A stretch of 64,000 bases of DNA from UBA5189 sp040389445. GTDB taxonomy: Bacteria; Chloroflexota; Limnocylindria; Limnocylindrales; CSP1-4. Every line of letters starts with the position of its first letter. Position 1 is the first letter of the stretch. The stretch lies in NCBI GenBank assembly GCA_040389445.1, contig JAZJZX010000010.1, forward strand, positions 124,001-188,000. Reading direction: 5' to 3'. The notes beneath the pieces are model-generated. The model made no database searches. It had not been told where the DNA came from and saw only the letters and a program-made list of their open reading frames with translations. Of the stretch, positions 26,405-35,892 are shown piece by piece. Made by a program: the position numbers and the translations under genes.

Positions 26405-29400
26405 GCAGCAACCTGACGCTCGGGCAGTCGGCCGAGTCGCTGCACCGGGCCCTCGGGGACTTCATCGAGGCCTCGTACCACATCGGCGACGAGCGACTCG
26501 TCGAGGACCGGCGCGATCTGCTCCGCCGGCAGGGAGTGATCAGCCAGGCGCCTTACGTCGAGAGCACGCCGCGGTACCGTGCCGGGCCGCGCTACGAAGA
26601 ACTCGGCTTGCCGCAGGCGGCTGCCGACATTCTCGTCGCCGCCTCACAGGTGACGCGCGGCGATTCGCCCCTGGTCCACGATCCCCCGTACGAGCATCAG
26701 GCGGAGGCGCTGCGGAGAACGCTCGTCGAGCATCGCAGCATCGTCGTCACGACCGGCACCGGCTCCGGGAAGACCGAGTGCTTCCTGTTCCCGATCCTCG
26801 GCCGGCTCGCGATGGAGGCGGAGCGAGGCCCCTCGCGGGCGCAGCCGGCGGTCCGGGCCCTGCTCCTCTACCCGATGAACGCCCTCGTCAACGACCAGCT
26901 GGGCCGCCTGCGCCTCCTCCTCGGGGACCCTGCCGTCTCCGACTGGTTCTCCGCACGGTGGGGCAGGCCAGCCCGGTTCGCGCGGTACACCAGCCGGACC
27001 CTCTACCCCGGCGTGAGGACAGCCCAGCGGGACCAGACGCGCCTGCGCCCCTTCCGCCGCTACTACGTCGAGAAGGAGCGCAACGCCCGCAGCGGATCGG
27101 ACACGGCCAGTGCAGACGCCACCCTCATCGCGGAACTCAAGCGGCGCGGCAAGTGGCCGGCGAAGTCGGACCTCGTCGCCTGGTACGGCGACGACGGGAG
27201 CCGCTGGCAGGACGCGTCGGGCGAGTTCAGGCGGTGCGTCACGATGCCCGGCGACCCGGAACTCCTAACGCGCCACGAGGTCCTGGCCGCCCCACCGGAC
27301 CTCCTCGTGACGAACTACTCAATGCTCGAGTACATGCTCATGCGGCCGCTCGAGCGGCCGCTGTTCGACGCGACGCACGACTGGCTGGCGCAGAACCCGG
27401 ACGAGCCGTTCCTCGTCGTCGTCGACGAGGCCCACCTCTATCGAGGCGCGTCTGGCGCCGAGGTCGGGCTCCTCCTCCGGCGGCTCCGCGACCGCCTCGG
27501 CATCCCCGCAGAGCGGCTCCAGGTGATCTGCACGACCGCGAGCTTCGGCGACCCGGCGAAGGCCCCCGGGTTTGCCGCCTCCCTCAGCGGCAAGGACGCC
27601 CGCGATTTTGCGCCCATCTCGGGCACGCTCGCGCTGCGCCCGGGGGCGGGCGCCGGCGGGCAGGCCGAGGCGGAGGTCCTCGCAGCAATCGACCTCGAGA
27701 CGTTCTACGAGTCTGACGAGGATGGCAGACTCCGCGAGGTCGAGCCGCTCCTGCGGGCACGCGGCGTTGCCGCGACCGACTCCCGCTTCGGCCTATTCGA
27801 CGCGCTCGCCGCGTTCCCGCCGATGAACCTGCTGGTGAACGAAACGATGCAGCGCGCGCAGCCGGTCGGCGAGCTCGCCTCCCTCTTGTTCCCGGGGTGC
27901 GACGCGCACACGGCACAGCGGGCCTCGACGGCGCTCGTCGCGCTCGGCAGCTTCGCCCGCGAGCGCGGGGCGCCCGAGGGGCCGGGGCTCCTGCCGAGCC
28001 GCCTCCACGCCTTCTTCCGAGGGCTCGCCGGGCTGTGGATCTGCCTGGACAGCGACTGCACCGAACTCGAGCCCGCACGGCGAGGGGGCGTCGCGGGGCG
28101 CCTCTACGACCAGCCCGTCGAGCGGTGCGGCTGCGGGGGCCGGGTGTTGGAGTACTACACGTGCCGCCACTGCGGAGCGTCGTACTGCCGTGCGTACACG
28201 GACGACCCGGAGGACCCCTCGTTCCTGTGGTCATCGCCCGGGACCGGCCTGACGTCGGTGTCGGGCTCCTCGCCGGAGATGGCCCCGATCGACTTGCTGC
28301 TCGGCGCGCCGCTGGCAACGACGGGGCTCCGACCAGTCGAGGTCGACCTCGTCACCGGGCGGATCGACCCCCGCGCGCCCGGGCCTCGCGTCCGCCCCGC
28401 CTACCTCTCCGACAAGACGGACGAGCACGGCGCGCGGATCCGCGAGTTCCGCCCCTGCGCCGTCTGCGGGAAGACGGCCGCCTACGGCCGCTCGTCGGTG
28501 CAGGACCACCAGACGAAGGGCGACGAGCCGTTTCAGGCGCTGATCGCGCGCCAGGTCGAGATCCAACCGCCGTCGTCGCCGGCCTCGGAATTCGCGCCGC
28601 TCCGGGGGCGCAAGGCGCTGGTCTTCTCGGACTCGCGGCAGTCAGCAGCCAAGCTCGCCCCCAACCTCCAGCGGTATACCACCATCGATGCAGTCAGGCC
28701 GCTGCTAGCTTTCGGGATGCGGGAACTCCTCTCGGACCCCGATGTCGGCGATCTGGTCACGCTCGAGGAGGGGTACCTCGCCGTGCTCCTCGCGTCGCGA
28801 GAGCTCGGGGTCAGGCTGCGCCCGACGACGCGCGTCGGCGAGACCTTCGAGAGCGACCTGAACCGGCTCCGGTCGTTCCCCGGGCTAGGGAACTCAAGCG
28901 CCAACGACAAGATGCGTCTCCTGTTGGACTTCCGGAGCCGATCAGCCCCGGAGACGCTCGTGGGCGCGCTGCACGCGGTCGTCAACAACCCGTACATCGG
29001 CTTCGGCCCGCTGGCCATCGCGTCGCTCGAGCCGCGCGACGAGTCCGTGCTCGACAACCTACCGGGGATCCCTCCCGACGCGACCACGACCGAGGAGAAG
29101 CGCGGAGTCCTGCGGGCCTGGCTCGACGCCTGGCCCGGCCAGTGGCTCAGGACCATGCCCTCCGTGTGGGCCGATGACGAGATCAGGTCTGCGAGCGGGC
29201 GGTTCCCGGCGCGCATGAAGGCGGTCCTGGCGGCGAGGGGCGCGCAGGCCGCCTTCGAGCGCCTCTGGCTGCCCGTCTTGAGCGCGCGGCTTTGCGAACC
29301 GGTCGGCCGCGAGTTCCGCCTACGCGGTGCGGACCTGACCCTGCGCTTCGGAGGCGACTGGGGCTACTGCGACGCCTGCCGGTCGACGCAGCGCCCCCTG

Positions 29401-31875
29401 GCAGGCAGGGCTAGCCTCTGTACCTTCTGCGGCCGGGACCAGGTCCGGGCCGTCGACCCCGGCGCCGACCAGGTGTTCCTTGCCCGGAAGGGGTACTACC
29501 GGCGAAGCACCCTCATGGCGCTCGAGCGGCACCAAGCGCCGATCGCCCTCGTCGCCGCAGAGCACACCGCGCAGCTCAACGAGGCCCAGGCGGACGCCGT
29601 GTTCTCAGAGGCTGAGGAGAACGAGCTGCTGTTCCAGGACATCAACCTCGGCGAGGGAAAGCCGGCGATCGACGTGCTGTCGTGCACCACGACGATGGAG
29701 GTCGGCATCGACATCGGCGCCCTGTCGGGCGTGGCGCTCCGCAACATGCCGCCGTCGAGGGCGAACTACCAGCAGCGGTCAGGCCGCGCCGGGCGGCGCG
29801 GCAAGGCCGTCGCCACGGTGACAGCCTTCGCGAACACGGCCAGCCACGACGAGCACGTGTTCGGGGAGCCGGGCGAGTTCATCCGCGGCACTGTGACCGA
29901 CCCCGAGATGAACCTCGACAACTGGCAGATCGCCAGACGCCACCTGACCGCCTTCGTTATCCAGGAGTACCTCCGGGCGCGCATGCCGGCGTCCGCGGGC
30001 GCCAACGCCGCCTACGGCTCGCAGCTGTTCGAAGTCCTCGGCACGGTCGCCGGCTTCCGCGATCCCGCCTCCCCGCTCAACCTCGACGACTTCCGGTCGT
30101 GGGTGGGCTCGGACAGCGGCCGCCTCGCCGCGAGGGCGCGTGCGTGGCTTCCGGGCGAACTCGGCCCGCTTCTGGAGCCGCAGGCCCTCGAGGCGGAGAT
30201 CCGGGGAACGCCCGACGTCATCGCGGACGCCATCAGCGCGGTCGCCGACGCTTCACCGACGGCGCCAGGCGCCGAGGGGGCCGCGGACGCCGAGGAGGTC
30301 CAGCCAGAGGTCGGCGACGCGACGCCGGGATCCGCCCCCGAGCAGGAGACCCTCCTCGGGCGGCTCCTGTACATGGCCGTCCTACCGCGCTACGCGTTCC
30401 CGACCGACGTGGCGACATTCCACGTGTTCGACGCTCAGGCCAGCACGCTCTACCGGCCGGTCTTCCGCTACACCCCTTCGCAGGGCATGGCGGTCGCCCT
30501 GACGCAGTACGCGCCCGGCAAGAAGATCTGGATCGGCGGGCGCGAGTGGGTCTCCGGGGCGATCTACGCGCGGATGCCGGGCGACCGCGCGGCGGCGTGG
30601 GCCGGCCGGAAGCTCTACCTGGAGTGCGGCGTCTGCCACTACGCGACCACGGCCGACTACCAGGCGGAGCGGAGGCGCGCGGTCGAGGACTGCCCCGCCT
30701 GCGGCGCCGCGTCTCGCCTCGGGCCGGCGCAGACGTGGATGCGGCCGCCCGGCTTCGCCCACCCCCACTACGTGCAGGAGAACACGTCCCCCGACGACGA
30801 CGTCGCGCCGAGCTACGCGACCCGGGCGAAGCTGACCGCGGCGACGCCTGCCGCAATCGACGCGTGGGCCTCGGTGGCCGACCGGATCGCGACGCACTTC
30901 GACCGCCTCGAGCTGCTGGTGACGAACCGCGGGCCGTCGGACGATGGGTACTCGTACTGCACCCTCTGCGGCCTGGTCGAGCCCGCCGGCACCCCGCGGC
31001 CAACGATCGTGCCGGGTCACAGGAAGCCCTTCCCCGACCCAGCCGAGCCGGTTTGCCGCGGCGACCGGACCTCAGGTGGGATTGTCCTGGGGACGTCGTT
31101 CATCTCCGACGTCTTGCTCGTCAAGGTGCGGGTCGACGACCCTCTGACGCTGCGTCCGGAGTACGACAGCACCCGCGTCGCGCTCCGGACGCTCGCGGAG
31201 GCGCTGACCATCCAGGCCGCGAGGTCGCTGTCGATCGGCGCCACCGAACTCCAAGCGGAGTTCCGCCCCGCCCTGACCGCCGCTGGCCGGGCCGGCACGG
31301 AGGCTGAGGTCTACCTCTACGACACGCTCCCGGGAGGGGCCGGGTACACCCGACGGGCGGGAGGCATCGGCCGGGCGCTCTTCGAGGGCGCGCTCCGCCT
31401 TCTCGAGGGCTGCCCCGCCGGCTGCGACTCGTCGTGCTACCGGTGCCTCCGGAGCTTCAAGAACCAGTACGAGCATGACCAGCTCGACCGGCACCTAGGG
31501 GCCAGCCTGCTCCGGTACCTCCTGTCGGGTGAGACGCCGACCGTGGATCCGCGGCGGGTCGCGATGTCCACCGACGTCCTCTACACGGACCTGACGACGC
31601 TGCGCGCCGACGGGCTGACTCTGTCTCGCGCGCGGACGGTGGACGTCGCGGGTTTCGGGCAGTTGGATGCGCCGATCCTGGCCGAGCGCGACGGGCGCCC
31701 GCCCGTCGTCATCGGCCTCCACCACCCGTTCGCCCCGACGGTGATGCTCGACGGCCAGTGGACGGAGCCGGCGGAGTTCGGCGTCGATCCGGTCGTGGCC
31801 CGCGTGGACGAGCTGCTTGTCCGCAGGAACCTCCCACGGGCGACCGAGCAGGTGCTCCACGACCTTGGGTACTGA
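26401..31875 (+). CDS. DruE-type giant DEAD/DEAH helicase with C-terminal DUF1998
   Basis: 1824 residues from TTG 26401 (GAGGAG nine bases upstream; TTGA overlap). Superfamily 2 motifs: Walker A TTGTGSGKTE near 117-126, DEAH in VVVDEAHLYRGASGAEVG near 340, a VFSDSRQSAAKL segment near 740 and motif VI QRSGRAGRRG near 1122. DUF1998 closes the protein (about 1600-1720: VYLYDTLPGGAGYTRR, CDSSCYRCLRSFKNQ) with its cysteine set; further CxxC pairs near 580, 980, 1410 and 1520 suggest several zinc sites. Length and domain order match DruE, the hallmark helicase of Druantia anti-phage systems, better than the shorter MrfA or DrmA/DrmB pair. Substrate and mechanism in Druantia are not well known. Confidence 0.88.
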   Translation: MSSNLTLGQSAESLHRALGDFIEASYHIGDERLVEDRRDLLRRQGVISQAPYVESTPRYRAGPRYEELGLPQAAADILVAASQVTRGDSPLVHDPPYEHQAEALRRTLVEHRSIVVTTGTGSGKTECFLFPILGRLAMEAERGPSRAQPAVRALLLYPMNALVNDQLGRLRLLLGDPAVSDWFSARWGRPARFARYTSRTLYPGVRTAQRDQTRLRPFRRYYVEKERNARSGSDTASADATLIAELKRRGKWPAKSDLVAWYGDDGSRWQDASGEFRRCVTMPGDPELLTRHEVLAAPPDLLVTNYSMLEYMLMRPLERPLFDATHDWLAQNPDEPFLVVVDEAHLYRGASGAEVGLLLRRLRDRLGIPAERLQVICTTASFGDPAKAPGFAASLSGKDARDFAPISGTLALRPGAGAGGQAEAEVLAAIDLETFYESDEDGRLREVEPLLRARGVAATDSRFGLFDALAAFPPMNLLVNETMQRAQPVGELASLLFPGCDAHTAQRASTALVALGSFARERGAPEGPGLLPSRLHAFFRGLAGLWICLDSDCTELEPARRGGVAGRLYDQPVERCGCGGRVLEYYTCRHCGASYCRAYTDDPEDPSFLWSSPGTGLTSVSGSSPEMAPIDLLLGAPLATTGLRPVEVDLVTGRIDPRAPGPRVRPAYLSDKTDEHGARIREFRPCAVCGKTAAYGRSSVQDHQTKGDEPFQALIARQVEIQPPSSPASEFAPLRGRKALVFSDSRQSAAKLAPNLQRYTTIDAVRPLLAFGMRELLSDPDVGDLVTLEEGYLAVLLASRELGVRLRPTTRVGETFESDLNRLRSFPGLGNSSANDKMRLLLDFRSRSAPETLVGALHAVVNNPYIGFGPLAIASLEPRDESVLDNLPGIPPDATTTEEKRGVLRAWLDAWPGQWLRTMPSVWADDEIRSASGRFPARMKAVLAARGAQAAFERLWLPVLSARLCEPVGREFRLRGADLTLRFGGDWGYCDACRSTQRPLAGRASLCTFCGRDQVRAVDPGADQVFLARKGYYRRSTLMALERHQAPIALVAAEHTAQLNEAQADAVFSEAEENELLFQDINLGEGKPAIDVLSCTTTMEVGIDIGALSGVALRNMPPSRANYQQRSGRAGRRGKAVATVTAFANTASHDEHVFGEPGEFIRGTVTDPEMNLDNWQIARRHLTAFVIQEYLRARMPASAGANAAYGSQLFEVLGTVAGFRDPASPLNLDDFRSWVGSDSGRLAARARAWLPGELGPLLEPQALEAEIRGTPDVIADAISAVADASPTAPGAEGAADAEEVQPEVGDATPGSAPEQETLLGRLLYMAVLPRYAFPTDVATFHVFDAQASTLYRPVFRYTPSQGMAVALTQYAPGKKIWIGGREWVSGAIYARMPGDRAAAWAGRKLYLECGVCHYATTADYQAERRRAVEDCPACGAASRLGPAQTWMRPPGFAHPHYVQENTSPDDDVAPSYATRAKLTAATPAAIDAWASVADRIATHFDRLELLVTNRGPSDDGYSYCTLCGLVEPAGTPRPTIVPGHRKPFPDPAEPVCRGDRTSGGIVLGTSFISDVLLVKVRVDDPLTLRPEYDSTRVALRTLAEALTIQAARSLSIGATELQAEFRPALTAAGRAGTEAEVYLYDTLPGGAGYTRRAGGIGRALFEGALRLLEGCPAGCDSSCYRCLRSFKNQYEHDQLDRHLGASLLRYLLSGETPTVDPRRVAMSTDVLYTDLTTLRADGLTLSRARTVDVAGFGQLDAPILAERDGRPPVVIGLHHPFAPTVMLDGQWTEPAEFGVDPVVARVDELLVRRNLPRATEQVLHDLGY

Positions 31876-31915
31876 CCCGTTCCCAAATGGCGGCCCCTGG
31901 GAGGCCCGTCCCCCC

Positions 31916-33088
31916 GTGCGATGGCCCGACCCGCCGCGGCTCCTGAGCGTATCCTCCCTCGCCCAGCTCGAATCATGTCCGCGGCGCTGGTCGCTCGAGC
32001 ACGCGGACTATGAGGACCGGGGGCTCGGCCGCGGTTTCCCGCGGCGTCCCTCGGCCGCCGTCCTCGGGGGGCGCGCGGCCCACTGCGCCCTGGAGCGCAT
32101 CGCCCGCGCCGCGGGCGATGCGGGCGCCGCGCGGGCCACCGCGCTCGTCGATGTGCTGCGATCGCTGGGCGGGATCACGGCCGTGATCGCGGGCTGCGTC
32201 CGCGACGAGCTGGCGCGCGAGTCGGCGAACCCCCGCGCAGCTCCGAGGCTCGAGGCACTGGACGCGGGACTCCGCCAGCGGACAGACGACCTCCGCCTGC
32301 TCGTACAGCAGGCCTTGCGCCTTCAGGCGCAAGCGCCGGAGCCCGAAACGCAGGGTTCCGAGCTGGGTGCGGCCCCGCACGACCGCGGCGCGCTCGGCTA
32401 CGGGTACCACCCCGAGGTCGAGTTGCGCCCGCCGTCGATGGACTGGGTCGGGTACGCCGACGCGATCCGGCTCGGCCCTGACGTGTGCGAGATCGTCGAC
32501 TACAAGACGGGGGCGCCGAGCGACGAGCACGAGGCGCAGCTCCGGGCATATGCGCTCCTATGGGCGCGTGACCCGGTCGTGAACCCGAGCGGCCGGCTTG
32601 CCGACTCGCTCGTGCTCGCCTACCCCAATGGGGCGCACTCGGTGCGAGCGCCCGGCCCAGCCGAGCTTGGCGAGATCGCCGCCGACCTCGAGATCCGGGG
32701 TTTGCGGGCGCTTGGTGGCCTCGACCGCGATCCGCCGGAGGCTCGCGTGGAGGCAGTCGGGTGTCGGTTCTGCGACGTGAAGGCGCTCTGCTCGGACTAC
32801 TGGCTTCCGGCGGGGCAGCGCCAGCTCGCGATCGAAGTCCCGCCCGAGCACCGGTCCCTGCAAGGCGTCATCGAGCGGGACCTGAGCCCGTCGGCGGCCA
32901 GCCTCGCGGTGCAGGCAGATCCGTACCTTGCCCCCGGCACGCGGGCGGTCCTGTCGCACGGAGGACGCCTCTCGGGGCGCGCGGGTGAACAGTTACGCCT
33001 CCTCGACGTCCGCGTGGCGGCCGAGCCTGATCTCGACATGCCAGTCGTGACTTTCGGGCCGCAGTCTGAGGCGTTTCTCGTGCCCTGA
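31916..33088 (+). CDS. Cas4/RecB-like PD-(D/E)XK nuclease with Fe-S-type cysteines
   Basis: 390 residues from GTG 31916 (GGGAGG upstream; TTG 31865 also in frame). Opens SVSSLAQLESCPRRW (Cys near 21) and continues GRAAHCALERI. The nuclease core is VGYADAIRL (Asp near 181) and EIVDYKTG (Asp and Lys near 194-196). Three more cysteines follow in GCRFCDVKALCSDYW near 283-293. One early and three late cysteines are the layout of the 4Fe-4S nucleases Cas4 and AddB. Directly downstream of the DruE-type helicase on the same strand with a 40-bp gap. A separate nuclease of this class is not among the genes I know for Druantia types I-III. Confidence 0.83.
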   Translation: MRWPDPPRLLSVSSLAQLESCPRRWSLEHADYEDRGLGRGFPRRPSAAVLGGRAAHCALERIARAAGDAGAARATALVDVLRSLGGITAVIAGCVRDELARESANPRAAPRLEALDAGLRQRTDDLRLLVQQALRLQAQAPEPETQGSELGAAPHDRGALGYGYHPEVELRPPSMDWVGYADAIRLGPDVCEIVDYKTGAPSDEHEAQLRAYALLWARDPVVNPSGRLADSLVLAYPNGAHSVRAPGPAELGEIAADLEIRGLRALGGLDRDPPEARVEAVGCRFCDVKALCSDYWLPAGQRQLAIEVPPEHRSLQGVIERDLSPSAASLAVQADPYLAPGTRAVLSHGGRLSGRAGEQLRLLDVRVAAEPDLDMPVVTFGPQSEAFLVP

Positions 33089-33093
33089 GGCTG

Positions 33094-34308
33094 CTAGGTC
33101 TCCCGGACGGAGAGTGTCGGCCCGCCGGCCCTGAGCAAGTCCTCGAGCAGATCCTCTCGCCGGAACGAGCGGTATCCGGGCGCGCGGGCAGCGCGGGGCC
33201 GAATCCAGCGGGCGAGTGCCGCTTCGGAGATCACCGCCGCCGTGGGTCGAGACAGCTTCGCGCTGGCGTCGCGGCCCACGAGGAACTCGCGCGCGTTCGA
33301 GGCGAGGGGGAGGGCGAAGACCTCACGCTCGATCCCGTGGCGCTGGAGATCGGCGCTCAGGCCTAGTTGCTGGAGCGCGACGCGCTCCACCCGCATCCTC
33401 CAGTTCGGGCCGTCACCGAAACGGTGCCCGGAGGCGTATGGGTGCTCGGCCGCGGCCAGCATGGTGCGCATCCGGGCAAAGAGGCCGTCGCTGACCTGGA
33501 AGTGACCGTAGCCGCGCGTCCAGCCGATCGGCACGAGGTCGACAAGCCGGGCCGACGGGTCGGCGGGGTCGGTGAGTCGGAGCCGGTTGTAGAGGGAGGA
33601 CCGACCAAGCGCGGAAGTGACGGTGACGAGCGCCAGACGCGGCGCCTTCCGCTGCCCGCTTATGACGCCGGCGGAGTCCGCATACCTGGCTGCGAAGGCC
33701 GCCCCGACCTCGGCAGAGGCGATTAGCGAGAAGACCAGCTTCCCGCCCAGGAGGGACGAGTAGGGCGGCACGGCGCCGACGACGAAGGCGTCCATCACGT
33801 TGACAAGGCGCTGGCGCCGGTCCGCGGCAGACCAGCCGATCCACTGATCGCGCGCCCGGAGGTTGAAGACCGGGTCACCGAGCGCGAAGAGGCCCACAAG
33901 CTTGCCGTTGCTGCGGTCGCGTACCAGGAAGCGCATCCGCCGGCCGTAGCCCTGCGACACTGGCACCGACCACAGCAGGGTGGCCAAGCGGAACAGGTCG
34001 GCGTCAGGAGTCCCTGCCTCGACCGCCACGAGGTCAGGCTCGATCGCATAGGGGTCGACCTCAGCTCCGTCTGCGAAGTTCGCCAGGAGACCTGGCACGT
34101 TGTCGCGGAGCCGTCCGATGTCCCGGTGCCACCTCGACGCCCGCTGTCCTCGGTGGCGTTCCCGGATGGCCGCCTTGCCGTCGGCCGGCTGGCCCGACTC
34201 CGGGTCACCGAACTCAGCCAGGAGGTCGTCGCGAAGCGCCCGGATTGCGGCCTCGTCGAACACAGGGGCCGAGTCTTCAATCGGGAGGCTCAGCTGCGTG
34301 GCGCCCAT
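33094..34308 (-). CDS. DruA-type (DUF4338) protein
   Basis: 404 residues. The DUF4338 core is clear near 121-200: YGRRMRFLVRDRSNGKLVGL, LRARDQWIGWSAADRRQRL, VVGAVPPYSSLLGGKLVF, then an N-terminal-nucleophile-like GHFQVSDGLF region later. DUF4338 defines DruA of Druantia type I but is also found in transposon-like genes, so the name alone does not prove defence. The frame is open further upstream (to 34734); ATG 34308 was chosen because the family normally begins a short way before ALRDDLLAEFG. It is convergent with the helicase operon, only 5 bp from the nuclease stop, an unusual arrangement for Druantia. Confidence 0.82.
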   Translation of the reverse strand: MGATQLSLPIEDSAPVFDEAAIRALRDDLLAEFGDPESGQPADGKAAIRERHRGQRASRWHRDIGRLRDNVPGLLANFADGAEVDPYAIEPDLVAVEAGTPDADLFRLATLLWSVPVSQGYGRRMRFLVRDRSNGKLVGLFALGDPVFNLRARDQWIGWSAADRRQRLVNVMDAFVVGAVPPYSSLLGGKLVFSLIASAEVGAAFAARYADSAGVISGQRKAPRLALVTVTSALGRSSLYNRLRLTDPADPSARLVDLVPIGWTRGYGHFQVSDGLFARMRTMLAAAEHPYASGHRFGDGPNWRMRVERVALQQLGLSADLQRHGIEREVFALPLASNAREFLVGRDASAKLSRPTAAVISEAALARWIRPRAARAPGYRSFRREDLLEDLLRAGGPTLSVRET

Positions 34309-34508
34309 CGGCCCAGTATGCGGCGGCACTCCGCCATGAGACGGCTCGTAAGGCCCAGCCCCGCGTCGCGGACCCGTGGCGGGAGCGGCCTTCTCGGCCG
34401 CCATCCGCGCGCGTCCTGAGACGAGCTTGGCGGCGTCTGGAAGGTTCGGACTTGACATTCTGACCGTTAGCCGGGACGAACCGGGAACCCCCGATCGTCT
34501 CGTCCTTC

Positions 34509-35552
34509 TTAGCCTTGCTTGGGAGTGGAAGTCTGAGCACCGATCCGCTTCCGCCGCTCGCGCTGTGAGAAACGGAACCGCTCGCGGTCTGTACAGAAGC
34601 TCGAGCGGCGCGCGTCGAGCGTCAGAAACGGCTGGCCGCACTCGCGGCAGAGACCCGCACCCCGCTGGCCCTCGGTGACCCGGCGGAGGCCCTCGAGCAG
34701 CTGCAGGTAGACGGGCGCGAGAAGCGAGCTCCACCAGCGGCGCTCGTGGACGACGAGGGGAGCTGGGAATCGATCGGTCATGCTCCCGCCCTCGCGCGAA
34801 AGGTCGCGCCCGAAGCCCGCCCGCCGGACCTCCACCTGGAACTCGGCCGCGCGCAGCACGTACGGCTCGAGCAGCCGGCGCTCAAGCTCGACGAGGCCCC
34901 ACCAATCGGCGCTGAGCCGGCCGGTGGTCCACCGCCCCGATGGCAAGCTGCCGTCGTCGTAGTCCTCCCACACGTCGCGCCAGCCGCTCGTCGGGACCCA
35001 CAGGACCGGGACGCCATCCGGAGCAGACCGCATCCCCCTGCCCGACGTCCCGCCCAGCCAGAGCACGCCGCCCGCCGGGTCCCGCAGGGCCGGCTGAGCC
35101 CATGCCGGGTCCCAACCCTCGTGCGGCGCCCATCCCGGGCGCGGGGGATCGGCGCGCTCGCGCTCGTCGCTCAGCCGGGCCAACGCGGTGAGGTGCCAGC
35201 GCACGTTCGCCTGCTGGCGGAGCACGTCCGAGAGGGCGTCGTGGAAGCCTCGCGCCTCCCGTACGTGGTGGGACACGTCGAACGTGTCCTCGGTGAAGAA
35301 GTGCGCAAGGTCGAGCACCCCGTGTTCCCGGTACCACGGCGCTGCGGCCTTGTGGTCCGAGAGATCAACCCGGGCGAACTCCTCGGCGAGCAGGAGATCA
35401 CTCGACACGCGCTGGAACGGGTCATACCCGGCGTCGGCGAAGTCGCCAAAGACGTCGCCCCGGCTCCCGTAGTCGGTGGCGCGGGTGAGGACCCGCAGGT
35501 CCGCCGGTAGCCGCAGGCGGCCGTCTCCGGCGAAGCGGGGGCGGAGGGTCAC
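34509..35552 (-). CDS. Protein with C-terminal zinc finger (CGNR-like), element module
   Basis: 347 residues, GTG start with no strong ribosome site. No domain is recognised for the first 270 residues (many tryptophans). The C-terminal part reads CRECGQPFLTLDARRSSFC, then FSQRERRKRI, a zinc finger of CGNR/ABATE style. A protein of the same plan, with LYWRALAGLWRE before its zinc finger, lies at 48746 in the corresponding place of element B. Divergent from the excisionase and replication genes, so it may be a regulator of the element. Function unknown. Confidence 0.65.
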   Translation of the reverse strand: MTLRPRFAGDGRLRLPADLRVLTRATDYGSRGDVFGDFADAGYDPFQRVSSDLLLAEEFARVDLSDHKAAAPWYREHGVLDLAHFFTEDTFDVSHHVREARGFHDALSDVLRQQANVRWHLTALARLSDERERADPPRPGWAPHEGWDPAWAQPALRDPAGGVLWLGGTSGRGMRSAPDGVPVLWVPTSGWRDVWEDYDDGSLPSGRWTTGRLSADWWGLVELERRLLEPYVLRAAEFQVEVRRAGFGRDLSREGGSMTDRFPAPLVVHERRWWSSLLAPVYLQLLEGLRRVTEGQRGAGLCRECGQPFLTLDARRSSFCTDRERFRFSQRERRKRIGAQTSTPKQG

Positions 35553-35697
35553 GTGTGCGGGGCCACGAGTGATGTCATCGATACATTCGCTGTTGTCGTG
35601 GACACATTGCGCCTCTAGACTGTCCTGAGCGTCACCAGCAATGTGGGTGGACGCGATGACACGGAGGATAGCGCACGTGTCGACGCCAGGGAAGCCC

Positions 35698-35892
35698 ATG
35701 GACGCGGTGGGTGAGGGCCAGGAGCCGCTGCTCCGGATCAGGACGGTCGCCGAGCGGCTCACGGTCAGCCGGTCGATGGCTTGGAAACTCATCGACTCGG
35801 GCGTCCTGCGCTCAGTCCGGATCGGCCGCGCGGTGCGCGTCCGGCCGCAGGATCTCGAGGCGTATCTCGCCGACCCCGCCCGCGAGCGGTGA
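35698..35892 (+). CDS. Excisionase-like HTH protein
   Basis: 64 residues from ATG 35698 (AGGGAA upstream); the frame also opens at 35641. Contains the MerR/Xis winged helix: IRTVAERLTVSRSMAWKLID, then GVLRSVRIGRAVRVRPQDLE. Proteins of this HTH_17 type direct excision by the neighbouring recombinase or control element genes. It overlaps the start of the replication gene and is divergent from the zinc-finger gene, the typical place for a switch regulator. Confidence 0.8.
   Translation: MDAVGEGQEPLLRIRTVAERLTVSRSMAWKLIDSGVLRSVRIGRAVRVRPQDLEAYLADPARER

Noticed and set aside
26401..31875. Alternative reading as DISARM DrmA/DrmB or MrfA
   Set aside because: MrfA is much shorter, and DISARM splits helicase and DUF1998 between genes and carries a methylase; length and the DUF4338 neighbour favour a DruE type.
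31916..33088. CRISPR-associated Cas4
   Set aside because: No repeat-spacer array and no other cas gene in the window; only the nuclease architecture is shared.
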